Shown here in pieces: positions 34,508 to 42,453 of a DNA stretch of 64,000 nucleotides. The notes under the pieces are model-generated. The model was given only the letters and a program-made list of their open reading frames with translations. It did no database searches and was not told the DNA's origin. Made by a program: the position numbers and the translations under genes. Origin of the DNA: Phytohabitans aurantiacus (lineage in GTDB: Bacteria > Actinomycetota > Actinomycetes > Mycobacteriales > Micromonosporaceae); NCBI RefSeq assembly GCF_027923225.1, contig NZ_BSDI01000056.1, positions 14,653-78,652 of the forward strand. The letters are read 5' to 3'. Positions within the stretch are counted from its first letter, which is position 1; every line of letters begins with the position of its first letter.

Positions 34508-35368
34508 GTGCCACAGGACACGATCTTCAACGAACATCGCTCGCTGCTCGCCTCGGTCGCATACCGGGTGCTGGGCAGTTGGAGCGACGCCGAAGACGTG
34601 GTCCAGGACGCGTGGCTGCGGTGGAGCGCCGTCGACGCCGAGAAGGTCGACAACGCGAAGGGTTACCTGGTCCAGGTGGTCACCCGGCTGGCGATCGACC
34701 GCCTGCGCAGCGCCGCGTCCCGGCGCGAGACCTATGTCGGGCCGTGGCTGCCCGAGCCCATCCTGACCTCGCCGGACGTCGCTGACGACGTCGCCCGCTC
34801 GGAGTCGGTGTCGCTGGCGATGCTGTTGATCCTGGAGTCGCTGTCTCCCTTGGAGCGGGCGGTCTTCGTGCTCAACGAGGCGTTCGGCTACTCCCTCGCC
34901 GAGATCGCCACGATCGTCGAGCGCAGCCCGGAGGCGGTGCGCCAGACGGCGTCACGCGCCCGGGAGCACGTGCGGCGCGGGCGGCGCCGGTACGACACCG
35001 ATCAGGCGACCCGGCGCAAGGTGACGGCCTCGTTCATGTCGGCGAGCACCGGCGGCGACCTCACCCAGCTGATGGAGGTATTGGCGCCCGACGTCCGGTT
35101 GGTCTGCGACGGAGGCGGCCTGGCACCGGCACCGCAAAAGGTGATCGAGGGGATCGACCTGGTGGCGCGGGCGCTGGTCACGTTCGGCGGTCGCATGCCG
35201 CCGGAGCCGCGCGTCGTGGTGACCGAGGTCAACGGCGGTCCCGGCATCGTCATCTACTCCGCCGACACCCCGGTGGTGGTCCTCGTGCTGCACCTCGTCG
35301 ATGGCCTTGCCGAGGAGATCCTCCTGATCAGCAACCCGGAGAAGCTGACCGCCGTCGCCGGTTTGTGA
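34508..35368 (+). CDS. ECF41-type sigma factor with C-terminal SnoaL-like domain (SigJ-like)
   Basis: A 286-aa sigma factor. Region 2 spans about 5-70 (ASVAYRVLGSWSDAEDVVQDAWLRW by parts) and region 4 about 105-160 (LSPLERAVFVLNEAFGYSLAEIA by parts). The fused SnoaL-like domain covers about 165-286, with the ECF41 marks DGGGLAPA near 199-206 and NPEKL near 276-280. In the family this extension controls the factor without an anti-sigma. GTG 34508 is the start; a TAGGCT -10-like box at 34496-34501 suggests a nearly leaderless mRNA. The oxidoreductase gene 50 nt downstream is the usual kind of partner. Confidence 0.9.
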   Translation: MPQDTIFNEHRSLLASVAYRVLGSWSDAEDVVQDAWLRWSAVDAEKVDNAKGYLVQVVTRLAIDRLRSAASRRETYVGPWLPEPILTSPDVADDVARSESVSLAMLLILESLSPLERAVFVLNEAFGYSLAEIATIVERSPEAVRQTASRAREHVRRGRRRYDTDQATRRKVTASFMSASTGGDLTQLMEVLAPDVRLVCDGGGLAPAPQKVIEGIDLVARALVTFGGRMPPEPRVVVTEVNGGPGIVIYSADTPVVVLVLHLVDGLAEEILLISNPEKLTAVAGL

Positions 35369-35418
35369 CGGCGGTCACAGCGGCTCACGGTCCGGTGCCG
35401 CTGTCTCGTCCTCGTGGC

Positions 35419-36603
35419 ATGACCGACATCAAGCAGGTAGTTGTCATCGGCGCCGGGTACACCGGCATGCTCGCGGCCCTCGGCGCGGCGAAACGGGCCA
35501 AGGGACGGGTACACGTGACCATCGTCAACCCGTGGGACCGGTTCACCGAGCGGCTGCGGATGCACCAGATCGCCACCGGCCAGCAGCTCGCCGAGCACCG
35601 CATCGCCGACCTGGTGGCCGGTACCGGCATCGACTTCACGCAGGGCTGGGTGACCAGGATCGACACCGCCGCGCGCACCGTCGAGGTGTCCACCGCGGAC
35701 GCCGGCCAGGTCTGGCTCGGCTACGACACGCTGGTCTACGCGGTCGGCAGCGCCACCGACACCGCTCGCGTCCCCGGGGTCGCCGAGCACGCCTTCACCC
35801 TCAACAGCCCCAGCAGCGCACAGGACATGGCCGCGCACCTCGCCCGCCAGGGTGACAGCGAGTTCCTCGTCTGCGGCGCCGGCCTGACCGGGATCGAGGC
35901 CGCGACCGAGATCGCCGAGTCCCACCCGAACGTCCGGGTCACCCTGCTGAGCCGGGGCGAGCCGGCCGAGATGATGGGCGCCAAGGCCCGCGCGTACCTG
36001 ATGGCGGCACTGGACCGGCTCGGCGTGACCGTCCGGGCGGGCGTCAGCGTGACGAAGGTCCTGCCGGGCGGGGTCGAACTGGAAGGGGGCGAGTTCGTCA
36101 CCGGCGACGGCTGCCTGTGGACCACCGGCGTGCGGGTGGCCCCGCTGGCCACCGAGGCCGGGATCGCCACCGACGAGCACGGACGCGTCGTCACCGATAC
36201 CACCCTGCGGTCGGTCTCGCACCCGGAGATCTACGCGATCGGCGACGCGGCCGCCGTCCGGCAGGCGTACGGCGTCATCCACGGCACCTGCCAGAGCGGC
36301 ATGCCGATGGCGGCGCACGCCGGCGAGAACATCGCTCGCCAGGTGCGGGGCAAGCGGCTCAAGCCATTCCGCTTCGGCTACATCCACCAGCCGGTGAGCC
36401 TCGGACGGCGGGACGCGGTCATCCAGTTCACGTACGGCGACGACACGCCTCGGCCCTGGTACATCACCGGTCGGGCGGCGATCTTCTACAAGGAGTCGGT
36501 CAGCAGCAGCCCGATCAAGACCTACGGGCTGTCGAAGCGGTTGGCCATCTCGTCGCGGATGCTCGCCACGACCGGCGGCAAGCGCAACAAGCCGGTCGCG
36601 TGA
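35419..36603 (+). CDS. NAD(P)/FAD-dependent oxidoreductase (NDH-2-like)
   Basis: A 394-aa two-dinucleotide-domain flavoprotein. The FAD site GAGYTGMLAA is at 11-20; the NAD(P)H site CGAGLTGIEAATE is near 153-165; the second FAD contact is EIYAIGDAAAV near 270-280. Without obvious redox cysteines it resembles type II NADH dehydrogenases and ferredoxin-reductase-like enzymes. The gene is 50 nt downstream of the ECF41 sigma gene, a common arrangement (partners are carboxymuconolactone decarboxylases, oxidoreductases or epimerases), so it is the likely target. Confidence 0.88.
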   Translation: MTDIKQVVVIGAGYTGMLAALGAAKRAKGRVHVTIVNPWDRFTERLRMHQIATGQQLAEHRIADLVAGTGIDFTQGWVTRIDTAARTVEVSTADAGQVWLGYDTLVYAVGSATDTARVPGVAEHAFTLNSPSSAQDMAAHLARQGDSEFLVCGAGLTGIEAATEIAESHPNVRVTLLSRGEPAEMMGAKARAYLMAALDRLGVTVRAGVSVTKVLPGGVELEGGEFVTGDGCLWTTGVRVAPLATEAGIATDEHGRVVTDTTLRSVSHPEIYAIGDAAAVRQAYGVIHGTCQSGMPMAAHAGENIARQVRGKRLKPFRFGYIHQPVSLGRRDAVIQFTYGDDTPRPWYITGRAAIFYKESVSSSPIKTYGLSKRLAISSRMLATTGGKRNKPVA

Positions 36604-36621
36604 TCTCACCACCGTACGGGC

Positions 36622-37083
36622 TCACTCGTGGCGGGCGGTGATCCAGGTGGTGACGACGTCGAGCCGGTCCCGGTCGCGGCAGCGCAGGCGCAGGGCGCCG
36701 TCCGGTACCCGGTCCACAGTGAACCAGCCGAGTTCGTCGGTGGTCACCGTGAGCGTCTCGCCGCTGGCGGTGTGCACCTCGATCGCCACCGACGTGGGCG
36801 GCACCACCTGGCCGGTCATGCCGGTCGGTGTCAGCTCCAGTTCGATGGTCAGCGAAGGCGCGGCGAAGGTGAGGGCCCGCAGCGTCGCCGTCTCGGTACG
36901 CGTGAGGGCCGGCTCGCGTTCCGAGTCGTAGATCAGGGCGGCCAGCTCGGCGTCGAGGTCCGGCGGCGAGAAGGCCGCCCGCCCGGCAGCGACGAACTCC
37001 GGCGGCACCGCGCCACCGCCGCGTACCGCCTCACCCAGCGCCCGCAGCAGCAGATCGTCATCGTTCCACCATTGGTCGGACAT
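36622..37083 (-). CDS. sigma-linked adaptor protein, VPPEF motif plus beta domain
   Basis: A 153-aa soluble protein. Residues 1-47 form a helical motif with WNDDDLLLRALGEAVR and AVPPEFVAAGRAAF; nearly the same motif makes up the 51-aa product at 42231-42386. Residues about 55-153 are beta-rich and end in a carboxypeptidase-regulatory-like pattern (TVTTDELGWFTVDRVPDGALRLR by parts). ATG 37083 is preceded by GAGGTG and lies 26 nt inside the sigma gene, so translation is coupled. The shared motif links sigma and protease modules; binding to either is inference. Product otherwise unknown. Confidence 0.7.
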   Translation of the reverse strand: MSDQWWNDDDLLLRALGEAVRGGGAVPPEFVAAGRAAFSPPDLDAELAALIYDSEREPALTRTETATLRALTFAAPSLTIELELTPTGMTGQVVPPTSVAIEVHTASGETLTVTTDELGWFTVDRVPDGALRLRCRDRDRLDVVTTWITARHE

Positions 37084-37678
37084 CCACCTCACCTCCCTCC
37101 CGTGCGCGTTCCGCCTCGATGAGCATGGCGAGCGCCCGGCAGCGGCGCAGGTCCGCGAGGCAGCGCTCCCGGGTGGGCCCGATCGACCCGACCTTCATAC
37201 CCAGGCGCTCACCGATCTCACGGTATGGCACCGGCGGATCCTCGAACAGCAGCGCGAGCAGCTCCCGGCAGTGCGGGCGGAGTTGGGCGTACGCCTCGCG
37301 CAGCGCGATGTGCCAGCGTTCTCGTTCCCAGTCCCGTTCGATGGCGGCGAACCCGCCGTCCGTGGCGACCGGCGCCTCGTCGGCCAGCTCGGCGCGGCGT
37401 CGCTGCTGAGCGGCGCGCAGGACGGCCAGGCACTCGTGGTACGTGGTCCGGGCGAGCCAGCCGGGCAGTGCCGCCGGGTCACGCAGGCTCGCCAGGTGCT
37501 GGTGCAGCTTGAGCCACACGTTCTGCCCGACGTCTTCGCTGTCGGCCTGGCTCAGGCGGTAACGCCGGCAGATGCCCCACACGAGCGGGGCGTACCGGTC
37601 GACGATCTGGTGCCACGCCTCGGCCTCACCGGACCGGGCGCGGGCGACCAGCATTACGACAACTGGGTCGTCGCGCAT
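37058..37678 (-). CDS. ECF-like sigma-70 family factor of the CHAT locus
   Basis: A 206-aa sigma factor. Region 2 covers about 15-75 (WHQIVDRYAPLVWGICRRY, then DSEDVGQNVWLKLHQHL) and region 4 about 130-185 (LRPHCRELLALLFEDP, VPYREIGERLGMKVGSIGPTRERCL by parts). ATG 37678 diverges from the 130-aa gene at 37840. There is no classic anti-sigma; the overlapping adaptor gene takes that place. It probably directs transcription of the surrounding protease genes, but no shared promoter was identified. Confidence 0.85.
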   Translation of the reverse strand: MRDDPVVVMLVARARSGEAEAWHQIVDRYAPLVWGICRRYRLSQADSEDVGQNVWLKLHQHLASLRDPAALPGWLARTTYHECLAVLRAAQQRRRAELADEAPVATDGGFAAIERDWERERWHIALREAYAQLRPHCRELLALLFEDPPVPYREIGERLGMKVGSIGPTRERCLADLRRCRALAMLIEAERAREGGEVDVRPMVER

Positions 37679-37839
37679 GGCTCCTCCTGCGTCCAGCGGC
37701 CCACACCTCGTACGTTGCTCCCTTCTGCATCAGAGCGGGCGGCGAAGTCCTTGATACGACATCGGGCAGACCGGTATCAGCCGGCGGCCGGGCGCGTCCG
37801 TCGAGACAGCACATACGCAACCGTCGGAGGTACAGAACA

Positions 37840-38232
37840 ATGCCCGGACAACAGGACGCCAACATCAAGCTGCTCTACCCGGTCGACAACGGCACCTTCT
37901 TCACGGCCGACACGGTCGCGAACGGCGCCGAGTTCGCGGTCGTCGCCAACGTGGAGATCGGCCAGGAGCTCATGGAGGTGATCACGAAGGAGGACCTGTT
38001 CGTCTCCGTGGTCAACCTCAGCCGTTCCACGGTGGTGCAGCGCAAGACCGTGTCCAACTCGCTGGCGCCGCAGGCGGACCCGCTGAACCAGGAGCTGCGG
38101 GTCACGATCGACCCGACGTGGTCGGCTGACGAGGGCGACGTCCTCCAGGCCATCGCCACGTACAAGGTCACCTCCGGACTGCGCGTCGACCTGTCGACCG
38201 CGCTGAGCCCGATGTTCGTGGTCTCCGCCTGA
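37840..38232 (+). CDS. 130-aa soluble protein of the CHAT locus, unknown function
   Basis: A compact cytosolic 130-aa protein without cysteine, signal peptide or membrane helix. Alternating hydrophobic residues (EFAVVANVEIG, LFVSVVNLS, LRVTIDP, IATYKVTSGLRVDLS) indicate a beta-sandwich or barrel. GGAGG lies about 10 nt before ATG 37840. It lies between the sigma gene (divergent) and the CHAT gene (convergent, 26 nt apart), so it is probably part of the system: a substrate, a sensor or an effector released by cleavage. No family recognised. Confidence 0.7.
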   Translation: MPGQQDANIKLLYPVDNGTFFTADTVANGAEFAVVANVEIGQELMEVITKEDLFVSVVNLSRSTVVQRKTVSNSLAPQADPLNQELRVTIDPTWSADEGDVLQAIATYKVTSGLRVDLSTALSPMFVVSA

Positions 38233-38258
38233 CCCAAGCCCTGACGGCGGCCGGCCGG

Positions 38259-40907
38259 CTAGGCGTGCGAGAGGGTGTACGCCGCGCCGATGCAGACGAA
38301 GCCGGCCGCCGCCGCCATGGCCGCTCCCCCGTCGGCGGCGATCCGGCGCTGCGCCTCGGCCAGCGCCCGCGGCGCCGGATGTCCCCGGACGACCAGCTGA
38401 TGGAAGGCGATCATGAGCGGGGTGGTCTCCACGTCGGGTATGGGCACCACGGACGCCACCACCTGCTGCGCGCCCCGCGCCAGGAAGGTCGCGCTGATGC
38501 CGAGCAGTTCGTCGCCCGCGCCGACCACGCTCCGCCCGCTGTCGCAGGCCGCGAGGACCACCATGCGCGGCACCCGGTCCAGCCGTTCCAGGTCGTACAC
38601 GGTCAGCGGGCCGTCGGCCAGCAGGAGCGAGGAGAACAGGGCGTTCTGCGGTTCGAGCCGGCCGTGCGTGGCCAGGTGGGCGATGCCGGCGCCGTTCATC
38701 CTGGCCGTGACCGCGGTGACCGTCGCTTGTGGACCGAGCAGCGGGTCGACACCGTACAGGGCCGCGATCGTCTTGGCCTCCGCCGTGGCGCCGGGCAGCC
38801 CGTACCCCACCACCTCGACGCGGTCGACCGGTGCCGGCGGGAGCCCGTTGGCCGCGTACCAAAGCGCCGCCGACGGAGCGACGGTGACCGCGCGTCCGGC
38901 GCACGACGGCAGCGTCGACCACGGCAGGGACTGGAGCGGTCCGGTCGGAATGACGACCAGCGGCCGGTCACCGACCACTGTGGAGACTGGACCGAGCACC
39001 GTGGCGTCAAGCACGGCGGCGGAGTGCCGCAGCAGCGCCACGGCCGCGGATCGGCTCGCGGCGTCGGCGTGCTGGCGGCCGAGGCGGCGCAGCGTGAACG
39101 CGATGCGGTCGACGAGGTCGCGGACGGCGCCGGCGGGCCCCACGACGTGCCGGCGCAGGTGCCCGTCGACAAGGCTCACGACGTGCAGGGTGCCGTCGAT
39201 GACGACGTACTCCAGCAGCGCGTCGGCGCCGACCGCGGGCGCCAGTACCGCCGAGGTGACCGGACCGACGGGCGGCGTGGCCGCCTCGGCACGCGGCAGG
39301 CGGCTGTAGTCGCGGATCCTGCGCTCGGCGATGACCTGCCGCTGCAGCAGCCGGCCGACCGGCCGGCTCGCGCGGCGCGCCTGATCGATCTCCGCGACGA
39401 TCTTGCGCAGCTCGGCCAGGGCCGCGGCGAGCACCGGATCGTCCGGCGGCCGGACGGGTCGCAGCAGCAGGTGGCTGGCGCGGCCCTGCTCGGCCCAGGC
39501 GAAGACGCGCGCCGTGCGGCCACCGGCCATCGCGATGCGCAGGCCCAGGTCGACAAGCTCGACCCGGTGGCCGGAGGCGTGGGCGCGCAGGTCGGTGGCG
39601 CCGAGCGTGGCACGGTACTCGTCGAGGATGCGCAAGCCGGTGCGCAGCGCGACGCTCGCGCCGCGCCGGTTGCCGGCCGCCAGGCGCAGCCGGGCCTGCG
39701 CGTACCACCCGCGGGCGCGCAGGGTCGCCGGTCCGCGGTGCCGGGCCTGGCTGGCGAGGGCGAGCTGCGCCAGGCCGCGGGTGCGCAGCCCCCGTTCCAG
39801 GGCCAACCGGGCCGCGAGCAGCCGGGCCTCCAGCGCGGGACCGGGCCAGCCGGCCGCCGCCAGGGCGTCGGCGACGCGTTCGAGCCGACCGACGCCCACC
39901 CGGGACTTGTCGCCGTCGGCGATGCGGGTCCGTAGTACCAGGTAATGGGCCACCGCCGCCCACTGCGGCCGCTGGTGGCGGGCGAACTCGCGGGCCGCCC
40001 GCCGCGCCTGCCGCAGGGCCGTCTCCAGGTCGCCCTGGACGCTGGCCGCCTGCGCGACCAGCAGTCGCACCTCCGGCACCGCGATCCGGCGGCGTTCGCG
40101 CTCGAAGGCCGCGACGGCCAGCTCGGCGGCCTCGCGTGCCTCCACCGCCAGCCGTACCGACAGCAGCAACTGGCTGCGGTCGGCGAGCAGCGAGCCGGCC
40201 ACCGGCTGTAGCAGCCCCACCCGCTGTTCGGCCCGGTGCAGGTAGTTCAGCGCGGTCGGGATGTCACCGCGCAGCGCGTTGATCTCGCTCAGGTTCTGGT
40301 GGACGAAGCCCTCCAGCAGGCCGAGGCCCAGGCTGCGGGCCAGCCGTTCGGCTTCGCGCAGGTCGGTTTCGGCCGCCGCGAACTGGTGCCGGTGCCCGTG
40401 CAGGAGCCCGCGGTTGAGCAGGGCCCGCATGGTCCACAGGTCGTCGTGGGCGCGGCGCAGCATGGGCAGCGCCATCTGGTAGCTGGCCAGCGCCGCGTCG
40501 AACCGGCCCAGCTGGTGCAGGATCGCACCGCGCTGCGCCTGCGCGCGGGCGCGCCCGACACCGGTGAGGTCGACCAGCGCGGCGTCGATCTCGCGCAACG
40601 CCAGTCGTGGCCGGCCACGCCGGTTCAATGCGAAGGCGAGCGTCATGCGGGCCTCACCGGTCAGCTCCCGCGACCGCGCCGCCTGGCCTTGCGCGACGGC
40701 GGCCCGCAGGTGCCGCAGGGCGATGTCGAGGTTCTGCAGGTGGATGGCGGCCAGCCCCAGCGCTCGCTCGGCCACGGCGGCGGCCGCCGCATCGCTCGCC
40801 GCCACGGCCCGTTTGAGAACCTGCGAACCCAGCGCGGCGGACCGGCGCGGATCGCCATCCGCGAGCCGGAGCGCCTCGCGCGCCTGCTGAACGAGCGTGT
40901 CACTCAC
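38259..40907 (-). CDS. TPR-CHAT caspase-like peptidase
   Basis: An 882-aa cytosolic protein. Residues 1 to about 480 are helical repeats of TPR type (ALGLAAIHLQNLDIALRHLR, AILHQLGRFDAALASYQMAL and others). A connecting helical part follows to about 600. The C-terminal CHAT domain (about 600-882) has the catalytic dyad: His748 in HLATHGRLEPQ and Cys788 in VLAACDSGRS. GTG 40907 is chosen, with AGGAG 11 nt upstream. It diverges from the subtilase gene at 40999. CHAT peptidases are caspase/separase relatives that are switched on by partner binding; TPRs probably sense that partner. The cleavage target is unknown. Confidence 0.9.
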   Translation of the reverse strand: MSDTLVQQAREALRLADGDPRRSAALGSQVLKRAVAASDAAAAAVAERALGLAAIHLQNLDIALRHLRAAVAQGQAARSRELTGEARMTLAFALNRRGRPRLALREIDAALVDLTGVGRARAQAQRGAILHQLGRFDAALASYQMALPMLRRAHDDLWTMRALLNRGLLHGHRHQFAAAETDLREAERLARSLGLGLLEGFVHQNLSEINALRGDIPTALNYLHRAEQRVGLLQPVAGSLLADRSQLLLSVRLAVEAREAAELAVAAFERERRRIAVPEVRLLVAQAASVQGDLETALRQARRAAREFARHQRPQWAAVAHYLVLRTRIADGDKSRVGVGRLERVADALAAAGWPGPALEARLLAARLALERGLRTRGLAQLALASQARHRGPATLRARGWYAQARLRLAAGNRRGASVALRTGLRILDEYRATLGATDLRAHASGHRVELVDLGLRIAMAGGRTARVFAWAEQGRASHLLLRPVRPPDDPVLAAALAELRKIVAEIDQARRASRPVGRLLQRQVIAERRIRDYSRLPRAEAATPPVGPVTSAVLAPAVGADALLEYVVIDGTLHVVSLVDGHLRRHVVGPAGAVRDLVDRIAFTLRRLGRQHADAASRSAAVALLRHSAAVLDATVLGPVSTVVGDRPLVVIPTGPLQSLPWSTLPSCAGRAVTVAPSAALWYAANGLPPAPVDRVEVVGYGLPGATAEAKTIAALYGVDPLLGPQATVTAVTARMNGAGIAHLATHGRLEPQNALFSSLLLADGPLTVYDLERLDRVPRMVVLAACDSGRSVVGAGDELLGISATFLARGAQQVVASVVPIPDVETTPLMIAFHQLVVRGHPAPRALAEAQRRIAADGGAAMAAAAGFVCIGAAYTLSHA

Positions 40908-40998
40908 GACGGCTACCGCTCCTGTATCAGCCGGGCCGTGGACTGCTCCGCACCAGTGAGCGTACCGGCACACCAGCTCTCGATAGAGGGGCCGAAAG

Positions 40999-42183
40999 AT
41001 GGGCGAGAACGCCAGCCAGCGCATCAACTACGAACTATTCAGGACAAACGAGATCGTTGTGGCGATACCACACCTCGCCACCGTCACGACGGCGCTGCGC
41101 GATCTCTCGGTGAACCACGAGGAGCCGTCCGCCGACGACGACCTGGGACTCGCTCTGGTGCGGCTGCCAACCCTCGGCGCCGACATCGCCCGGCTCCCCG
41201 GTTTGGTCGAACTGGCCGACGCCGCACAGCGCGCCTACGCGCTGAGTCTGCCGAAGGGATCACCGGTGCGATCGATCGGCGACCTCGACGTGCTGATGTA
41301 CAAGATGCGCACGGACTCCGCCGGCCTGCGCTGCGGCTGGGTGCCGACGATGGGCAAGAACCGGTTTCTCGAGTGCATCGAGCCGTTCGGGGAGATCAAC
41401 GGCGGCGGCAAACGGAGGCCGACCGTCAAGGCTCCACCAGAGAGCCTGGTCCGGGCCCTGGGCTCGGCCCGTGCCGCGTCCGGCGTGCGCGTCGGCCTCG
41501 TGGACACGAAGATCCGGTACCACAACGACCTGCCGGCCAGCATCCGGACCGAACCCGCCGCGCACCCGGCCGAGGTCAGGAAGGCCGAGGGAACCGAGGT
41601 GTGGGAGGCGCACGGCACGTTCGGCGCCGGTCTCATCCTGAGCAAGGCCCCGCACGCCGAGCTTGTCACCGACGGCGCGATCGACGACACCGGCCAGGCG
41701 AACGCGTGGGACGTGGCGGTGCGGCTGATGCGGTTCCTCACGCCGAAGGACCGCGTCGACATCCTGAACATGTCCTGGGGCGCGGTCACCGACGACGGCG
41801 CCGAGTCGCTCCTGCTGTCCACGGCGCTCGAACGCCTCAGCCACGCCGGCATCGTCCTGGTCGCCGCGGCCGGCAACCTCGGCAACTCGACGGTGGTACC
41901 GCCCCGGTCGGCGGTCTATCCGGCCGCTCACCCGGACGTGATCGGGGTGGGCGCCGTGGACCGGAACGGCGAGCCCGCCGAGTTCACCCCGGACGCCGCG
42001 GTGCTGCCGTGGGTCCGCACCTGCGAGCTGGGTGTCGACGTCGTGAGCACCTACTACGAGGACCTCTGGGCACAGTGGAGCGGCACCTCCTTCGCCGCCG
42101 CCATCTTCACCGGCAAGCTCGCCGCCCTCACCGAGAAACTCGGCGACGCGCACGCCGCCCGCGACGAACTGCTCGGCGAGTAG
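40999..42183 (+). CDS. cytosolic subtilisin-like (S8) serine peptidase
   Basis: A 394-aa subtilase without signal peptide, hence intracellular. An N-terminal domain of about 160 residues (RINYELFRTNEIVVAIPHLA at 8-27) precedes the peptidase. The catalytic triad is Asp169 (VGLVDTKI), His205 (EAHGTFGAG) and Ser364 (SGTSFAAA), with oxyanion Asn293 in AAAGNLGN. An uncleaved prodomain-like N-terminus suggests control by partner or self-cleavage. Divergent from the CHAT gene (91-bp gap) and followed after 47 nt by the 51-aa motif gene. Likely a second step in, or target of, CHAT signalling (inference). Confidence 0.9.
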   Translation: MGENASQRINYELFRTNEIVVAIPHLATVTTALRDLSVNHEEPSADDDLGLALVRLPTLGADIARLPGLVELADAAQRAYALSLPKGSPVRSIGDLDVLMYKMRTDSAGLRCGWVPTMGKNRFLECIEPFGEINGGGKRRPTVKAPPESLVRALGSARAASGVRVGLVDTKIRYHNDLPASIRTEPAAHPAEVRKAEGTEVWEAHGTFGAGLILSKAPHAELVTDGAIDDTGQANAWDVAVRLMRFLTPKDRVDILNMSWGAVTDDGAESLLLSTALERLSHAGIVLVAAAGNLGNSTVVPPRSAVYPAAHPDVIGVGAVDRNGEPAEFTPDAAVLPWVRTCELGVDVVSTYYEDLWAQWSGTSFAAAIFTGKLAALTEKLGDAHAARDELLGE

Positions 42184-42230
42184 GTCGGCGTCCAGCTCGC
42201 GTCCCGGTGCCGGACGAGAGGCGGTGCGTG

Positions 42231-42386
42231 ATGGCCGGCGAGCCGTGGCCGAGCGACGAGGGTCTCCTGGCGGCGCTGCAGGAGGCCCTGCGGGCGGCCG
42301 ACGCCGTACCGCCGGAGTTCCTGGCCGCGGCCAGGGCGGTGGCGGAGCGGGCTTCCCCGCCGGACCCCGAAGACCTGAAACGTTGA
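42231..42386 (+). CDS. 51-aa protein repeating the adaptor's VPPEF motif
   Basis: Product: EGLLAALQEALRAADAVPPEFLAAARA region at about 9-36. It aligns with residues 5-37 of the sigma-linked adaptor (LLxAL.EAxR...AVPPEFxAAxRA). There is no further domain. ATG 42231 has GAGAGGCGG upstream and follows the subtilase gene by 47 nt. It may compete with or replace the adaptor on a shared partner (sigma, CHAT TPRs or the subtilase); this is inference. It could also be a decayed longer copy. Confidence 0.7.
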   Translation: MAGEPWPSDEGLLAALQEALRAADAVPPEFLAAARAVAERASPPDPEDLKR

Positions 42387-42453
42387 AATCGGTCGCTGTC
42401 TTGGCCAGGATGGGGTGACCCGCTGACCGGTCGACGACGGCAGGAGAACGCCC

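Noticed and set aside
35369..35418. Canonical ECF41 promoter before the oxidoreductase
   Set aside because: GGTCACA (35373-35379) and CGTC (35407-35410) are present but 27 bp apart, too far for the known 15-16-bp spacing.
42374..42388. LacI-type operator before the GH59 gene
   Set aside because: Only the six-base AACGTT core is symmetrical; the flanks are not, and it lies inside the 51-aa gene's end.
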